Of a stretch of 6,119 bases of DNA, positions 5,956 through 6,119 are shown one piece after another. Location: positions 1 through 6,119 of the forward strand of contig WJKD01000706.1 in assembly GCA_014729315.1 (NCBI GenBank), in the 5' to 3' direction. The position numbers were made by a program, and so were the translations under genes. This stretch comes from Promethearchaeota archaeon (GTDB lineage: Archaea > Asgardarchaeota > Lokiarchaeia > Sigynarchaeales > SOKP01). Numbering within the stretch: the stretch's first letter is position 1; every line of letters starts with the position of its first letter. The notes beneath the pieces were generated by a model. The model was not told the origin of the DNA, did no database searches, and saw only the letters and a program-made list of their open reading frames with translations.

Positions 5956-6119
5956 CTATCTCGAATTTTCAAAATTGTTCTTTCCTATATATTTTTCAAT
6001 AAGTTCGGATCGAAGCTCGTGCAAAGCTTTTGAAATACTTACTTTATAATTTTGGGGGTTAAGTAATCGTTTTGAGGAATTCGATAAGTATTCTATATCT
6101 TTTTCCATGTTTTTTCGAG
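5956..6119 (-). CDS. pncB: C-terminal end of a probable nicotinate phosphoribosyltransferase (runs off the right edge)
   Basis: Only the last 53 complete codons are visible, ending at TAG (5958-5956). The frame is still open at the window edge, so the gene begins to the right. The ATG at 6108-6106 has no Shine-Dalgarno sequence and is probably an internal Met. The segment KRLLNPQNYKVSISKALHEL followed by RSELIEKYIG resembles the C-terminal tail of NAPRTase, where R-L-x-N-P-x-x-Y-x-V-x-x-S-x-x-L-x-x-L is typical. That enzyme makes nicotinate mononucleotide from nicotinate and PRPP in NAD salvage. The catalytic part is outside the window, so the call rests on this short tail from memory of the family. 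It is separated from the tes-like gene by 147 bases and probably forms its own transcription unit. Confidence 0.55.
   Translation of the reverse strand, partial: RKNMEKDIEYLSNSSKRLLNPQNYKVSISKALHELRSELIEKYIGKNNFENSR

Noticed and set aside
5956..6108. A complete 50-residue small gene starting at the ATG at 6108-6106
   Set aside because: The frame stays open to the window edge, there is no Shine-Dalgarno sequence before that ATG, and the residues look like the C-terminal tail of a larger enzyme.

Overview
The window looks like chromosomal DNA of an archaeon. The evidence is a family-B replicative DNA polymerase of the archaeal type with a C-terminal PCNA-binding tail, a radical-SAM enzyme of the tetraether lipid synthase (Tes/MJ0619) family, a TATA-box-like element just upstream of that enzyme, and termination signals made of T-runs. 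The DNA is AT-rich throughout. The polymerase and lipid genes would fit an Asgard or TACK-type archaeon, but that is an inference from the feel of the protein sequences and is not proven here.

Layout: (1) Bases 1-2630, + strand: a family-B DNA polymerase. Its reading frame is open from base 3, so the true start lies left of the window and only the extreme N-terminus is missing. (2) Bases 2631-2654: a 24-base convergent gap. The last polB codons contain an A8/T8 inverted repeat that gives a T-run to both converging genes. (3) Bases 2655-5808, - strand: three genes read right to left with gaps of 20 and 41 bases. They are a 570-residue Tes-like radical-SAM protein, a 92-residue protein of unknown function, and a 366-residue polytopic membrane protein of the dolichol kinase/phytol kinase (SEC59/VTE5/DGK1) family. 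(4) Bases 5809-5955: a 147-base AT-rich gap with the tes TATA-like element and a repeated AAGATTTT motif. (5) Bases 5956-6119, - strand: the last ~54 residues of a gene that runs off the right edge, most likely nicotinate phosphoribosyltransferase.

The three-gene - strand cluster is the most interesting part. It pairs a candidate enzyme for joining isoprenoid chains into membrane-spanning tetraether lipids with a candidate CTP-dependent lipid/polyprenol kinase, and places a small helical unknown protein between them. That suggests a membrane-lipid operon. The small protein and the 3-helix N-terminal extension of the kinase-like protein are the parts I cannot explain from known families. I saw no tRNA, rRNA, CRISPR array, insertion sequence or intein.
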